Made by a program: the position numbers and the translations under genes. This document shows, piece after piece, positions 55,246-64,000 of a stretch of DNA of 64,000 nucleotides. The stretch lies in the NCBI GenBank assembly GCA_964573255.1, contig CAZNJB010000003.1:62001-126000 (forward strand). The letters run 5' to 3'. This DNA is from CAYNUJ01 sp964573255 (GTDB lineage Bacteria > Bacteroidota > Ignavibacteria > Ignavibacteriales > Melioribacteraceae). The first letter of the stretch is position 1, and every line of letters starts with the position of its first letter. The notes beneath the pieces were generated by a model. That model was not told where the DNA came from, ran no database searches, and worked only from the letters and a program-made list of their open reading frames with translations.

Positions 55246-57306
55246 ATGGAAAATAACATATCTAATTTTTTCTATCCCAACTCAATCTGCATTGCTGGAG
55301 CTTCAACGAAAGAAAAAAGTATCGGGTATGAAATATTAAAGACCATCAAGCAATACGGTTATAAGGGCAAAATTTATCCGGTAAATCCTAAAGCAGATAA
55401 TATTTTAGGTTATCGGTGCTATCAAGATATAACAGATATAGGTGAACCGCTTGATCTGGGGCTTGTAGTTGTTCCTAAAAAATATGCAGAAGACTCGATT
55501 ATCAAACTGCTCGATCTTGGGGTTACTTCAATAATTTTGGTTACTGCTGGTTTTAGAGAAATTGGCGGCGAAGGCGCGGAAGCTGAAAAGAGAATAATAG
55601 ATTTAATCAAGAAGCGAAATGCCCGGCTGGTGGGACCAAACTGCATGGGGGTTATCAATACATTATCAGACATAAAATTAAATGCAACATTTGTTGCAGA
55701 AGAACCCAAGAACGGAAGAATGGCATTCCTATCTCAAAGCGGTGCCCTCGGTGCAGCGGTTCTTAATTCATTGAGAGAAACCGATATAAAATTTGCACAC
55801 TTTATTAGTGTGGGTAATAAAGCTGATATAAATGAAAATGATATAATCGATTTTTGGCAAAATGATGAGAACATAAGTTCAATTACACTCTATTTGGAAT
55901 CGTTTGAAAACGGATTTGAATTTATTTCAAAATTTGCGCTGAGAAAGATCACAAAACCGGTAATTATTCTAAAAGCAGGCAGAACCGAAGGAGGCATGCG
56001 CGCCGCTTCTTCGCATACGGGAGCCTTAAGCAGCGGCGATAAAGTTGTTAATTCACTCCTTAATCAATTCGGAATAATCCGCAGCGGCAATCTTAATGAA
56101 ATGTTTAATACAGCAAAGGGATTTGAACATTTTCCAATGCCTAAGGGAAATAGAATAGGTGTTGTCACTAACGCAGGCGGACCGGCAATTCTGGCAATTG
56201 ACGCACTCGAAAAAGCCGGACTTAAATTAGCCGAATTAAGCAACGAAACGAAATTAAAATTGAAAGAGTATGTACATCCAGAAGGAAGCGTAAATAACCC
56301 AGTAGACTTACTTCCCGGCGGGACTGCTGATGTATATAAAAAAGTCAATGAATTACTTATTGAAGACAATAATGTAGACGCTGTTATTTCCATTTTTGTT
56401 GAACCGGTTATGGTGAAGCCTTTTCCGGTGATTGAAAATATTAATTCAATCATTACCGATAAACCGATATTACAGGTTGCAATGCCTTTACCAGAATTTT
56501 GGAACGATTACAGCAAAAATTCAAAATGGAAAAAACCTGTATTTAAAAATCCGGAAGACCCGGCAAAGGTGATCTCAGATATGCTGTTCTTCCAAAATCG
56601 ACAAAGGGAATTGGATAATGACGGAAAAGAATATTCATCAATGCTGAATAAATTCAATTATCATTCCGATAAAACTGCTCACAATTCACACGAATATGCT
56701 GCTGACCTTTGTTCGAAATATGATATACCTTTAGTTCAAGAGAAATATTTTTCCACTGAAGAAATTCAGAATTATGAAGGCAGTTTTCCTGTTGTATTGA
56801 AAGGAATAAATAAAAATTATTCCCATAAAACTGAAGTGAATGCGGTTAGATTAAATATTAAGGATAAAAAGGAATTGCTGGAACAAGCTGAAAGCATTTC
56901 GAAATCTTTCGGTAAAATGAATGCTGAAGTCGAACAATTTTTAGTTCAGCAATTCATAGAAGCCAAGTATGAATTACTTATAGGCGGATACAGAGATCCA
57001 TCTTTCGGTCCGGTAATTATGTTCGGAAGCGGAGGCAAGTATGTGGAAGTCTTTGACGATACTTCAATGATTTCTGCAATTGCATCGAGAAAGGATATTT
57101 TGAATTTAATCAATTCCACGAAAATCGGAAAAATTCTTCAAGGCGTTCGGAATGAAAAACCTGTTGACGTTGATACTCTTATGACTATTATTCAGAATGC
57201 TTGCTCAATGATATTGGAAAATCCAGAAATAAATGAGTTCGATTTTAATCCCGTTATTGTTGACGAAAACGGTTCTTTTTATGCAGTGGATGTAAGAATA
57301 AAGTAA
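55246..57306 (+). CDS. ADP-forming acetate/acyl-CoA ligase, single-chain
   Basis: Converts acyl-CoA plus ADP and phosphate to the acid plus ATP (or the reverse). The 686-residue protein has a CoA-binding domain (about 5-130, ASTKEKSIGYEILKTIKQYG), a succinyl-CoA-ligase-like domain (about 150-300) holding the phospho-histidine in RAASSHTGALSSGDK, and an ATP-grasp domain at the C-terminus (about 470-686). This fused alpha-beta form is common in anaerobes and Bacteroidota and often supports energy conservation from acetyl-CoA. A bidirectional terminator follows. Confidence 0.92.
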   Translation: MENNISNFFYPNSICIAGASTKEKSIGYEILKTIKQYGYKGKIYPVNPKADNILGYRCYQDITDIGEPLDLGLVVVPKKYAEDSIIKLLDLGVTSIILVTAGFREIGGEGAEAEKRIIDLIKKRNARLVGPNCMGVINTLSDIKLNATFVAEEPKNGRMAFLSQSGALGAAVLNSLRETDIKFAHFISVGNKADINENDIIDFWQNDENISSITLYLESFENGFEFISKFALRKITKPVIILKAGRTEGGMRAASSHTGALSSGDKVVNSLLNQFGIIRSGNLNEMFNTAKGFEHFPMPKGNRIGVVTNAGGPAILAIDALEKAGLKLAELSNETKLKLKEYVHPEGSVNNPVDLLPGGTADVYKKVNELLIEDNNVDAVISIFVEPVMVKPFPVIENINSIITDKPILQVAMPLPEFWNDYSKNSKWKKPVFKNPEDPAKVISDMLFFQNRQRELDNDGKEYSSMLNKFNYHSDKTAHNSHEYAADLCSKYDIPLVQEKYFSTEEIQNYEGSFPVVLKGINKNYSHKTEVNAVRLNIKDKKELLEQAESISKSFGKMNAEVEQFLVQQFIEAKYELLIGGYRDPSFGPVIMFGSGGKYVEVFDDTSMISAIASRKDILNLINSTKIGKILQGVRNEKPVDVDTLMTIIQNACSMILENPEINEFDFNPVIVDENGSFYAVDVRIK

Positions 57307-57360
57307 AGATAAAAAGAAAACCTTAATATTTTTTAATTAAACAAGATCAAAGAAAATAAA

Positions 57361-57385
57361 AAAGGGAGCGATCAGCTCCCTTTTT
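57361..57385. terminator. Bidirectional rho-independent terminator
   Basis: AAAGGGAGC (57361-57369), loop GATCA, GCTCCCTTT (57375-57383) and more Ts, with an A-rich run before the stem. It serves both convergent genes, the acyl-CoA ligase on plus and the GH13 enzyme on minus. Confidence 0.92.
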
Positions 57386-57395
57386 CATTCTTCTT

Positions 57396-59486
57396 CTATT
57401 TCAATTTCTTCAACACTACACCGCTGATTGGACTCAGCACATATTGCCCGCTAACTACTCCGAGAGCTTCAATTCCTGAGAAGTTCTCATCAACTAATAT
57501 TTCATATTTACCGTTCAAATTTATTTTCTGCTTTTTATTCGGATCTGCATTGAAAGCCACAATAAAATTATCACCTGAATAATTGATGCCGTATTGGAGC
57601 GCAAATTCATTTTCATCAAATTCGGTAAAAACAATATCTTCATAAGATGCTCGGCGGAAAGCCGGGAATTTCTTTCTCAATTCAATTAAACCTCGGTAAT
57701 AATTCAGCAAGTCGGAATTTATCTCTGCATGCTTGTAATTTATATAATTAGTTTCGTTATCCTTATCATAACTGTTATGATCGATATGTCCCTTATGCTT
57801 ATCGGGAACTTCAATATCGAAAGGAATAACCTTGCTTCTTGCAAATTCCTGACCTTGATGAATCATCGTTATTCCTTGCGCCGTAAACAAAAAGAGAGCG
57901 GCTAATTTGTTGTACTTCATTTGAAGTTTCGACAACTTCACATGTTTATCAACATCTTTAATTATTTTTTCGGGATCCACTTCTCTTGAAGCAATTCGAA
58001 TAAAATCTCCCAGTGTATAACCGTCATGAGATTCGAGATAATTAACCGAATGCTCTTTCTTTTGGAAGAGACCGTATTTATCTTTTATCAGCGTTCCATT
58101 CACATAACTTTCAATTCTTTTAATATTATTATTTCCGTACCACTTGCCGAATATCCAGCCTAAACCGTTAAACGGATTCTCACCTTTAATACCGTTTCGA
58201 ATTTGATCGTTCCAAGCACCCCAGCCTCTCAAGGAAAAACCTTTCGGATCGTAGCCGCCGCCCCAGGGTTCACAAACAAATACTACATCCGGATTGATTT
58301 TTCTTGCTTCGTAAATTATTTCTTCAATTGTTTCCCAATCGATCAGTTTACCCAAATCGAAACGGAAACCGTCTATATGATATTCCTTCATCCAGTAAAG
58401 TATGCTCTCTACAATCAAGCGTCTGAGCATCGGAGCTTCGGTTCTTAAATCATTGCCGCAATAACTTTTTGCAATAAAATTGCCGTCTTTATCCAAACGG
58501 AAATAATAAGTTTTATCTATCTGCTTCAAATTTCCTATTTCATATTCGGAAAGATGATTAAACACTACATCCATCATTACCGCAATGCCTTCTTGATGAA
58601 ATGCTTTAACCATTTGTTTGAATTGATTAACCTGCTTTCCGTCTTTACCCATCCATTGGTTCCATTTCATTTCCTTCCATCCGGTTGAATAATATGCCGC
58701 CGGAGCAAAAAAGTTGGAAGTCATATATCCCCAATGATTCCTTTCGTAAGGATTCCAATCATTATACTTAAATGCAGTTGAATCTTTGAACGGAATTTCA
58801 ATATTACCAAATTCCATAGAAGGTAATAATTCAACTGTATTAACTCCTAGCTTTTTAATATAGGATAGACCTCCCTTTTTACCTTTCTCTGTAAGTCCTA
58901 AATAAGAACCGGCATTTTCCACTCCCGAAGAAGGATGAATTGTAGCATCGCGTATATGCATTTCATAAATTATTAAATCCCTCCAATCTCTGCGAATCCA
59001 TTCGTCATTTCCCCAATCGAAGTTATCTTCATAAACAATAGCCAAACGAGGATTCATATAAGTTGTATATGTTGTTACCGCCTTTGCGTACGGATCAACC
59101 GATATAACAGGGTCTTTGGATGTTTGAATATCTTCCTCGGAATAAACTTTATAACCGTAATATTTCCCTAACATTGATTTGTTTAATTCAATTTCCCAAA
59201 CTCCGTTTTCATCACGGACTAGGTCAATCAATTCTGGCGTTTTTTCTTCCGGGGAATTAAACAAGCAGAGCACAACCTTCTTTGCCGAAGGAGCGAAAAG
59301 CCGGAATGTGGTTTTACCATTCTCTACAAACGAACCCAATTTTTTATTTGAATAAAGGTTATCTAATTTTTTTTGTTTTTCAATGAAAGATTCTTGACCG
59401 GTTCTTTCTTTAATAAACAATTTCTCACCTGCAGTTATGTTTAACGATAGTGTAATAGATACAATTATTATTGTAATAATTCTCAT
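57396..59486 (-). CDS. GH13 pullulanase/isoamylase-type glycosidase
   Basis: A 696-residue exported alpha-glucan hydrolase with a signal peptide (about 1-19), a CBM48/E-set domain (about 50-150, TTFRLFAPSAKKVVLCLFNS) and a GH13 barrel. Key blocks are VMMDVVFNHLSEY (region I), DGFRFDLGKLID with the nucleophile aspartate (II), VFVCEPWGG with the acid/base glutamate (III), and LESHDGYTLGD (IV). It likely debranches starch, glycogen or pullulan. The diagnostic type I pullulanase YNWGYDP motif is replaced by YERNHWGYM, so isoamylase/GlgX-like activity is equally possible. Confidence 0.9.
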   Translation of the reverse strand: MRIITIIIVSITLSLNITAGEKLFIKERTGQESFIEKQKKLDNLYSNKKLGSFVENGKTTFRLFAPSAKKVVLCLFNSPEEKTPELIDLVRDENGVWEIELNKSMLGKYYGYKVYSEEDIQTSKDPVISVDPYAKAVTTYTTYMNPRLAIVYEDNFDWGNDEWIRRDWRDLIIYEMHIRDATIHPSSGVENAGSYLGLTEKGKKGGLSYIKKLGVNTVELLPSMEFGNIEIPFKDSTAFKYNDWNPYERNHWGYMTSNFFAPAAYYSTGWKEMKWNQWMGKDGKQVNQFKQMVKAFHQEGIAVMMDVVFNHLSEYEIGNLKQIDKTYYFRLDKDGNFIAKSYCGNDLRTEAPMLRRLIVESILYWMKEYHIDGFRFDLGKLIDWETIEEIIYEARKINPDVVFVCEPWGGGYDPKGFSLRGWGAWNDQIRNGIKGENPFNGLGWIFGKWYGNNNIKRIESYVNGTLIKDKYGLFQKKEHSVNYLESHDGYTLGDFIRIASREVDPEKIIKDVDKHVKLSKLQMKYNKLAALFLFTAQGITMIHQGQEFARSKVIPFDIEVPDKHKGHIDHNSYDKDNETNYINYKHAEINSDLLNYYRGLIELRKKFPAFRRASYEDIVFTEFDENEFALQYGINYSGDNFIVAFNADPNKKQKINLNGKYEILVDENFSGIEALGVVSGQYVLSPISGVVLKKLK

Positions 59487-59783
59487 TTTTATAAGCCATA
59501 TTGATTAGTTATTGGATGCGAAGTTATTAAATCCAGATTTGTCATTAAGAAGAACAATCTATTATCTCCAGATTGGAAATATAAATATTATTGGAAATAA
59601 AATCCCGGATTAGAGCGTCTTTGCTTCGGAAGGAAAAGTTAATTTAAGGAATCAAACCATCAGGTGCCCTTAGTTGTATTGCCAATGAAATATTATTCCA
59701 TAATCATTGATAAATGATTTTACATTATTTTTTATTTACGTTTCAGCGGAAAGAAAACTTAAACTTTCAAAACAGAATACTTA
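59487..59783. other. 297-bp gap between GH13 and T9SS cargo genes
   Basis: AT-rich, with no convincing gene on either strand. It contains a short inverted repeat, ATCATT-GATA-AATGAT, near 59702-59717, of unknown meaning. The plus-strand frame of 63 residues starting here runs into the opposite-strand gene and looks spurious. Confidence 0.4.
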
Positions 59784-62700
59784 TCAAAACACTACTGCTA
59801 TTTTCATTATCTTCTCTCCTATCCCCGGCATATCCAAATGAGCTATGTATATTCCGCTCGCTACCTGTAGTCCGTTATTATTTCTTAAATCCCATTCAAT
59901 TGTAGAATCATCGTTTTTCTTATAGAGGGTTTTTACTAGATGTCCTGAAAGTGAATAAATATTGATTTTTATTTCGTCGGGCAGATTAGTAAAAGTAACA
60001 GCTCTTTTTGTATTATATAATCTTGAATTATCGTAAAATGGGTTGGGAAAAACTGTAATTTGATCAATTTTTGTTTTGGCTATAGTCTTATCATTAGTAT
60101 TCGGTAAATCGATATGAATTTTAAATTCATCTTCATCCGTTAAAATTTTCCAAGTGGTAATCCTGATAATCGTCCCTGGTTCGGGAAGTTCGCCTCTAAT
60201 TACAAAAGCACCAAATTTATGATTTGCATATTCCGTTCTTCCCGATTTATCCGGATAATCTGACGTATCGGCGTTCCATCCCGGAGGTTCAAAAGCGTAA
60301 ATCTCTTCCCAATCTCCGTTAGGCAATCTGCTCCACTTTCTGTCGGGAATTGCAGCGGTAGAATCATAATTATCATTATCTTTAATTTTAATTGCAAGCC
60401 GTTTATCGTCGCTTGGGTCATCGGGAGTTTTTCCTATATCCCAAATTTGAAACGGCAATTTATCTTCAGCCAAATCGTCATTCAACAAAGGAATTGTAGT
60501 AGGAAATCCAAATCCGTAACCGTTCAAATAATATTGTGATGAATCCGTAAACCTTATTTCATAATCCTTGAACCCAATTGCGTCATTACCGCTGCTTTGC
60601 CAATTAAATCTGTCGTTCGGACCTTTTGCAACTATCATCCAATTTCCATTTGAGCTCGGTTTATTCCATACACTATGTGATGAATTTGAGTCAATTACTT
60701 CAACTACGTCTTTTACTTTGTATTTTGTCGGTGCTATCATTATAGAATCCCTTGCAATGTCGTTTATAAATAAACCGAAACCATCCACTACATTTACGAA
60801 AGGAGAATCGGGCACATATTCCCCAAATTCATTTCTAATTAATTGTATGAATTTATCGCCGTTTTTTATCAATGTGTCTCCTGATGAATTCAGTAACTGA
60901 TAGACGAGATTACCGTCTAGACTGTCGAATGTTAATTTATAATTTTCACTTGTAATTGCGAGGGGATCAAAAATTTTAACATTTATTTTACCGTCACCAG
61001 CACCTTTGATACGTTCTGCCGTAATTACATCTCCTACATTGATATCACTACTAAAATCTATTCCATTCTTCTTAGTTCGAACCGTTATTATGTTGGGATT
61101 CGATTCACCGAACGGAGTTGAACTCAATGGGCAGTATGAATAAGCCGTAATACCGAAATAATATGTTTTTTCCGGTTCAAGGGGCAAACCTGTAAAATAA
61201 TCTTTTGTTATCAATAAATTATGACTAAACTTATTATTAGGAGATTCGAATAAAAATGTTTTGTAAATCTTCGAGCTAATGACTTCGTAATCTTCTATGA
61301 TTGAAATATCGTTCGGAAGATCGATAATTTTAACCAACTTGGGGTCATTACCGAATTCATCCGCATACTGCCAAATTCTATACCCTTCGAACTTATGATA
61401 TGCATCTTCACCTAGCGAGTCGGGCAAATCGATATCCTTAATTCTGAAATTTTCCACTTCATCCGTCCACCATAGAGCAACACTCTTTTCATGCGAATAT
61501 GCGTTTAGATTAGGACTTTGAATTTTCTGAAATTGATACTTATTGTGGTAAAAATTAATAACCTTTAATACTTTCTCTTTTAGTTTGGTAATACTGTTAA
61601 GTCTATCTGTTCCGAAAGCCCCGACAAAAGCATAAATTACTTCCTGAGTATCCCTGGGAGCGAATGTAAATGGACCGGATGAGAGAATAAATCTTTTATC
61701 ACCAGGACGAGGTCCATTCGGCCAATTTTCCTGACTCCAGCCTTCGCCTGTTACAGGATCACCCGGAACACCTATTCTTGTTGGTAATCCGGTAATCGGG
61801 TCGATCATATCTGATCCATCCCATATTTTCCCCATTAATGTATTGTATGTTTGCATCGGGGCAGTACCAAGAGGAGTGTCGCCCAAAATAGCTCCCTTTT
61901 GATTCGGATAAAAGGCTGTCATAGGAAGATTTTTGAATCCCATTAAACTCCTGCCGTTAAATTTAGCTGTATCCTCTGGTTCACCTTTAACTATTGGCCC
62001 CTGAAGCATCACATATCCAACAGCCGGAGGAGGACTATCGTAATAATCGTCGGATTCATCCCCATTGTAAAAATATCCCAAATTCAAAACCGTGTCGCAC
62101 CCAACAAAATCATCGTTCGTACCCCCCATATCACCGTCGACCCACAAACCTATATACATGTTTTTTACCGTATCTTGACTTTTGTTAATAAGCAAAAAGC
62201 GCTTGAAAATAACATCCTTTAATGCGGATGTAGTTTCATATCCCCAAATTGTTTGCTGCATTTCTATTCCAATCGGAGAACTTCCGTATAAAAATTTATT
62301 TCTGGAGGAATCCAAATCGTTTGCCACATACCATAAAGTCTCATCACCCAATATCAACGGTTTATCAATTCCTCTTTCGAATATATTATCTCCGTTAACA
62401 TCCTCCCAAGGAGCACCATCTTCAACAGGCCAATTATTATAGTCTTCAGTAAAATTATGAAATTCATCTTCATTTAAAATTTTGCCCTTCATTTTTCTGA
62501 TTTTATAAATTTTGTATTTAGGATTATTGGGATCATCTGGAATCCCGCTTTCAAGAATTTTGCCTGCTTGAAGTCCGTGACGATAAGTAGAGCCCCCAAC
62601 ACGAATTGAATCGCCAACAAATCCACCCCAAATTAATCCCTCTTCGAATATTGCCGAAGGAGTGTAATTGAAAGTCCTATAAAAATCGTATGTTGGCCAA

Positions 62701-62897
62701 TATAATCCGTTACCGCCGCTCCTTGGATCATGACCCGCATCACCGTTATTCGAAAGCCAATAAAATATTGCATTGATATCAATATAATTATAATCATCAT
62801 TCGTATTGGTTTTAGATAATTTAGTTTTATCACCTCCAAAGCCGAACATCAAAAAAATAATTACAACTAAAAAACTAATGTGAAGAACTCTTTTCAT
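59784..62897 (-). CDS. Secreted T9SS type A cargo protein
   Basis: A 1037-residue exported protein with a signal peptide (about 1-22). Most of it is beta-rich with no enzyme motif I recognise. The C-terminus (about 945-1037) is a T9SS type A sorting domain: ITVFPNPFYDNSRL, INIYSLSGHLVKTLYKK, and the final GIYIAHLDMPGIGEKIM. It is a close paralog of the next gene upstream; the two share long stretches such as KRLAIKI, PDRKWSRLPNGDWEEIYAFE and HKFGAFVIRGELPEPGT. Likely role is surface display or secretion; the ligand is unknown. Confidence 0.85.
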   Translation of the reverse strand: MKRVLHISFLVVIIFLMFGFGGDKTKLSKTNTNDDYNYIDINAIFYWLSNNGDAGHDPRSGGNGLYWPTYDFYRTFNYTPSAIFEEGLIWGGFVGDSIRVGGSTYRHGLQAGKILESGIPDDPNNPKYKIYKIRKMKGKILNEDEFHNFTEDYNNWPVEDGAPWEDVNGDNIFERGIDKPLILGDETLWYVANDLDSSRNKFLYGSSPIGIEMQQTIWGYETTSALKDVIFKRFLLINKSQDTVKNMYIGLWVDGDMGGTNDDFVGCDTVLNLGYFYNGDESDDYYDSPPPAVGYVMLQGPIVKGEPEDTAKFNGRSLMGFKNLPMTAFYPNQKGAILGDTPLGTAPMQTYNTLMGKIWDGSDMIDPITGLPTRIGVPGDPVTGEGWSQENWPNGPRPGDKRFILSSGPFTFAPRDTQEVIYAFVGAFGTDRLNSITKLKEKVLKVINFYHNKYQFQKIQSPNLNAYSHEKSVALWWTDEVENFRIKDIDLPDSLGEDAYHKFEGYRIWQYADEFGNDPKLVKIIDLPNDISIIEDYEVISSKIYKTFLFESPNNKFSHNLLITKDYFTGLPLEPEKTYYFGITAYSYCPLSSTPFGESNPNIITVRTKKNGIDFSSDINVGDVITAERIKGAGDGKINVKIFDPLAITSENYKLTFDSLDGNLVYQLLNSSGDTLIKNGDKFIQLIRNEFGEYVPDSPFVNVVDGFGLFINDIARDSIMIAPTKYKVKDVVEVIDSNSSHSVWNKPSSNGNWMIVAKGPNDRFNWQSSGNDAIGFKDYEIRFTDSSQYYLNGYGFGFPTTIPLLNDDLAEDKLPFQIWDIGKTPDDPSDDKRLAIKIKDNDNYDSTAAIPDRKWSRLPNGDWEEIYAFEPPGWNADTSDYPDKSGRTEYANHKFGAFVIRGELPEPGTIIRITTWKILTDEDEFKIHIDLPNTNDKTIAKTKIDQITVFPNPFYDNSRLYNTKRAVTFTNLPDEIKINIYSLSGHLVKTLYKKNDDSTIEWDLRNNNGLQVASGIYIAHLDMPGIGEKIMKIAVVF
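59804..59855 (-). repeat. 52-bp near-identical block, copy 1
   Basis: This block at the 3' end of the first T9SS cargo gene matches 63000-63051 at the end of the second, with a single mismatch. It encodes part of the sorting-domain ending (GIYIAHLDMPGIGEKIMK). Confidence 0.85.
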
Positions 62898-62979
62898 TAT
62901 TTATCTCTCCACTTATTTTTACATATGGCTATCTGTCTTATCTTTTTACAGCGGACAGGTCTATTTTATCTGAGCCCCA

Positions 62980-63999
62980 TCAGAACACAACCGCTATCTT
63001 CATTATCTTCTCTCCTATTCCCGGCATATCCAAATGAGCTATGTATATTCCACTTGATACCAGCAGCCCACTCATATTTCGCAAATCCCATTCCAGGAAA
63101 GGGGTAATTATACTTTTAGACAGTTTCTTTACTAAATGTCCAGACAGCGAGTAAATTAGAATAGTTACCTCTTTCGGTAAATTTGTAAAAGTAACCTTAA
63201 TTGAGTTTTCTGCTTCCGCTCTAATTCCGTAAAACGGATTTGGAAAAACAGTTATTTCATCAATTTTTGTTTTTGCATATTCTTTATCATTTAAATTAAC
63301 TGAAGGAATACTAATTACAAAGGTATCTTCCGGACTCAATGGTTTCCATGTTGTAATTCTTATTACTGTTCCAGGCTCCGGCAAGTCTCCCCTAATTACT
63401 AAAGCTCCAAATTTATGATTTGAAATATTTGTAAGACCTGATCTGTCCGGATAAATAGAAGTATCCGCATTCCACCCTTCAGGTTCGAATGCATAAATTT
63501 CTTCCCAGTCTCCATTCGGCAATCTGCTCCATTTTCTATCGGGAATGGTCAAACTGGAATCCCAAGGCGAATTGTCCAATATTTTAATCGCAAGTCTTTT
63601 GTCATCACTTGGATCTTCGGGCGTTCTGCCAATATCCCATATTTGAAATGGAACGCTCCCTAAACCGAGCGAATCATTATGTAATGCCACAGTAATCGGC
63701 AAGCTAAATTCATCACCACTAACATAATACTGAGATGATTCACCGAATCTTATTTCATAATCGACCGTTCCAATAGCATCTTCACCTCCATATTGCCAAT
63801 TCAACCTGTTTGAGGGACCTTTTGCAATAATCTGCCACTTGCCAGTACTATTAGGTTTTTGCCAAACCGAATGTGACTCCTCCTGAGATATAATTTCAAG
63901 AACGTCTTTAACTCGATATTTTGTTTTAACGACGTTTAACGAATCTTTGCCTATATTCCGAAGCCAGAACTGAAAACCGTCTATTAATGGAAATTTCAT
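62980..63999 (-). CDS. Paralogous T9SS cargo protein, 5' end beyond the window
   Basis: The last 339 residues of a second T9SS type A cargo protein; the frame runs off the window edge, so the start is not seen. It aligns with the C-terminal third of the gene before it, including PDRKWSRLPNGDWEEIYAFE, ITVFPNPFYGIRAE and the identical ending HLDMPGIGEKIMKIAVVF. The two genes are separated by 82 bases and are tandem duplicates. Confidence 0.85.
   Translation of the reverse strand: MKFPLIDGFQFWLRNIGKDSLNVVKTKYRVKDVLEIISQEESHSVWQKPNSTGKWQIIAKGPSNRLNWQYGGEDAIGTVDYEIRFGESSQYYVSGDEFSLPITVALHNDSLGLGSVPFQIWDIGRTPEDPSDDKRLAIKILDNSPWDSSLTIPDRKWSRLPNGDWEEIYAFEPEGWNADTSIYPDRSGLTNISNHKFGALVIRGDLPEPGTVIRITTWKPLSPEDTFVISIPSVNLNDKEYAKTKIDEITVFPNPFYGIRAEAENSIKVTFTNLPKEVTILIYSLSGHLVKKLSKSIITPFLEWDLRNMSGLLVSSGIYIAHLDMPGIGEKIMKIAVVF
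63000..63051 (-). repeat. 52-bp near-identical block, copy 2
   Basis: Partner of 59804-59855, one mismatch (T for C), inside the sorting domain of the window-edge T9SS cargo gene. Confidence 0.85.
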
Positions 64000-64000
64000 C

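Noticed and set aside
59714..59905. 63-residue plus-strand frame before the first T9SS cargo end
   Set aside because: It runs antisense into the sorting domain of the cargo gene and has no family features.
1..64000. tRNA, rRNA, CRISPR array, prophage or defence island
   Set aside because: None seen: no regularly spaced repeats, no integrase or transposase, and no recognisable tRNA cloverleaf by eye in the gaps; a tRNA scan would be needed to be certain.

Overview
The window is AT-rich, densely packed chromosomal DNA from what looks like a member of the Bacteroidota/Chlorobiota/Ignavibacteriota group, most likely an Ignavibacteria-like bacterium. The main clues are a GWxTD-domain protein, secreted proteins with type IX secretion (T9SS) type A C-terminal domains, PorV/PorQ-like outer-membrane proteins, a UbiA–Omp85 neighbourhood, and recurring TAnnTTTG-like promoter boxes of the Bacteroidota type. 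I see no rRNA, tRNA, CRISPR array, prophage or intact insertion sequence. This is inference from protein families; no database search was run.

Layout. 1-8.3 kb: a plus-strand housekeeping run (zinc-ribbon/DUF2007-like protein, cdsA, rimO, GWxTD protein, PfkB sugar kinase, Omp85 protein, UbiA prenyltransferase, rnhB, yraN), often overlapping or separated by a few bases. 8.4-12.5 kb: an MCE/Mla-type lipid transporter (permease, ATPase, MCE protein) and a MATE exporter. 12.45-18.6 kb: a minus-strand block with a purine permease, a nitroreductase broken by a 10-bp tandem duplication, an APC permease fused to PTS-EIIA and RCK_C domains, an O-methyltransferase and a YitT protein. 18.9-22.8 kb: purM, era, EamA transporter, acylphosphatase and a divergent ispF-like gene. 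23-24.6 kb: a tandem pair of RsbRD-N-like proteins on the minus strand and an archease. 24.8-35.1 kb: a likely surface operon with a 2562-residue secreted protein carrying about 16 carboxypeptidase-regulatory-like repeats, a PorV/PorQ-like protein and another barrel-like protein. 35.5-41 kb: dedA, lnt, ltaE, two previously untracked micro-ORFs for single-span membrane peptides on the minus strand, and a GT-C-type membrane protein. 41.3-43.1 kb: yceI, marR and a PIG-L deacetylase read from a CTG start, preceded by two tandem 12-bp palindromes that overlie the promoter. 43.1-54.97 kb: mostly minus-strand genes (response regulator, PIN-PhoH, GT39, DinB, GNAT, HAD, SIS isomerase, M14 peptidase, MOSC, metallophosphoesterase, TPM protein) with trmB on plus. 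55.2-64 kb: an ADP-forming acyl-CoA ligase, a bidirectional terminator, a GH13 debranching-type enzyme, and two tandem T9SS-exported paralogs, the second cut by the window edge.

Much of the content serves the cell envelope: phospholipid synthesis (CdsA, UbiA), lipid traffic (MCE/Mla), lipoprotein maturation (Lnt), barrel assembly (Omp85), and T9SS cargo and PorV-like partners. The items most worth a second look are the MarR-type double operator, the two microprotein genes, the tandem-duplication frameshift in the nitroreductase, the EIIA/RCK_C-fused permease and the giant repeat protein operon.
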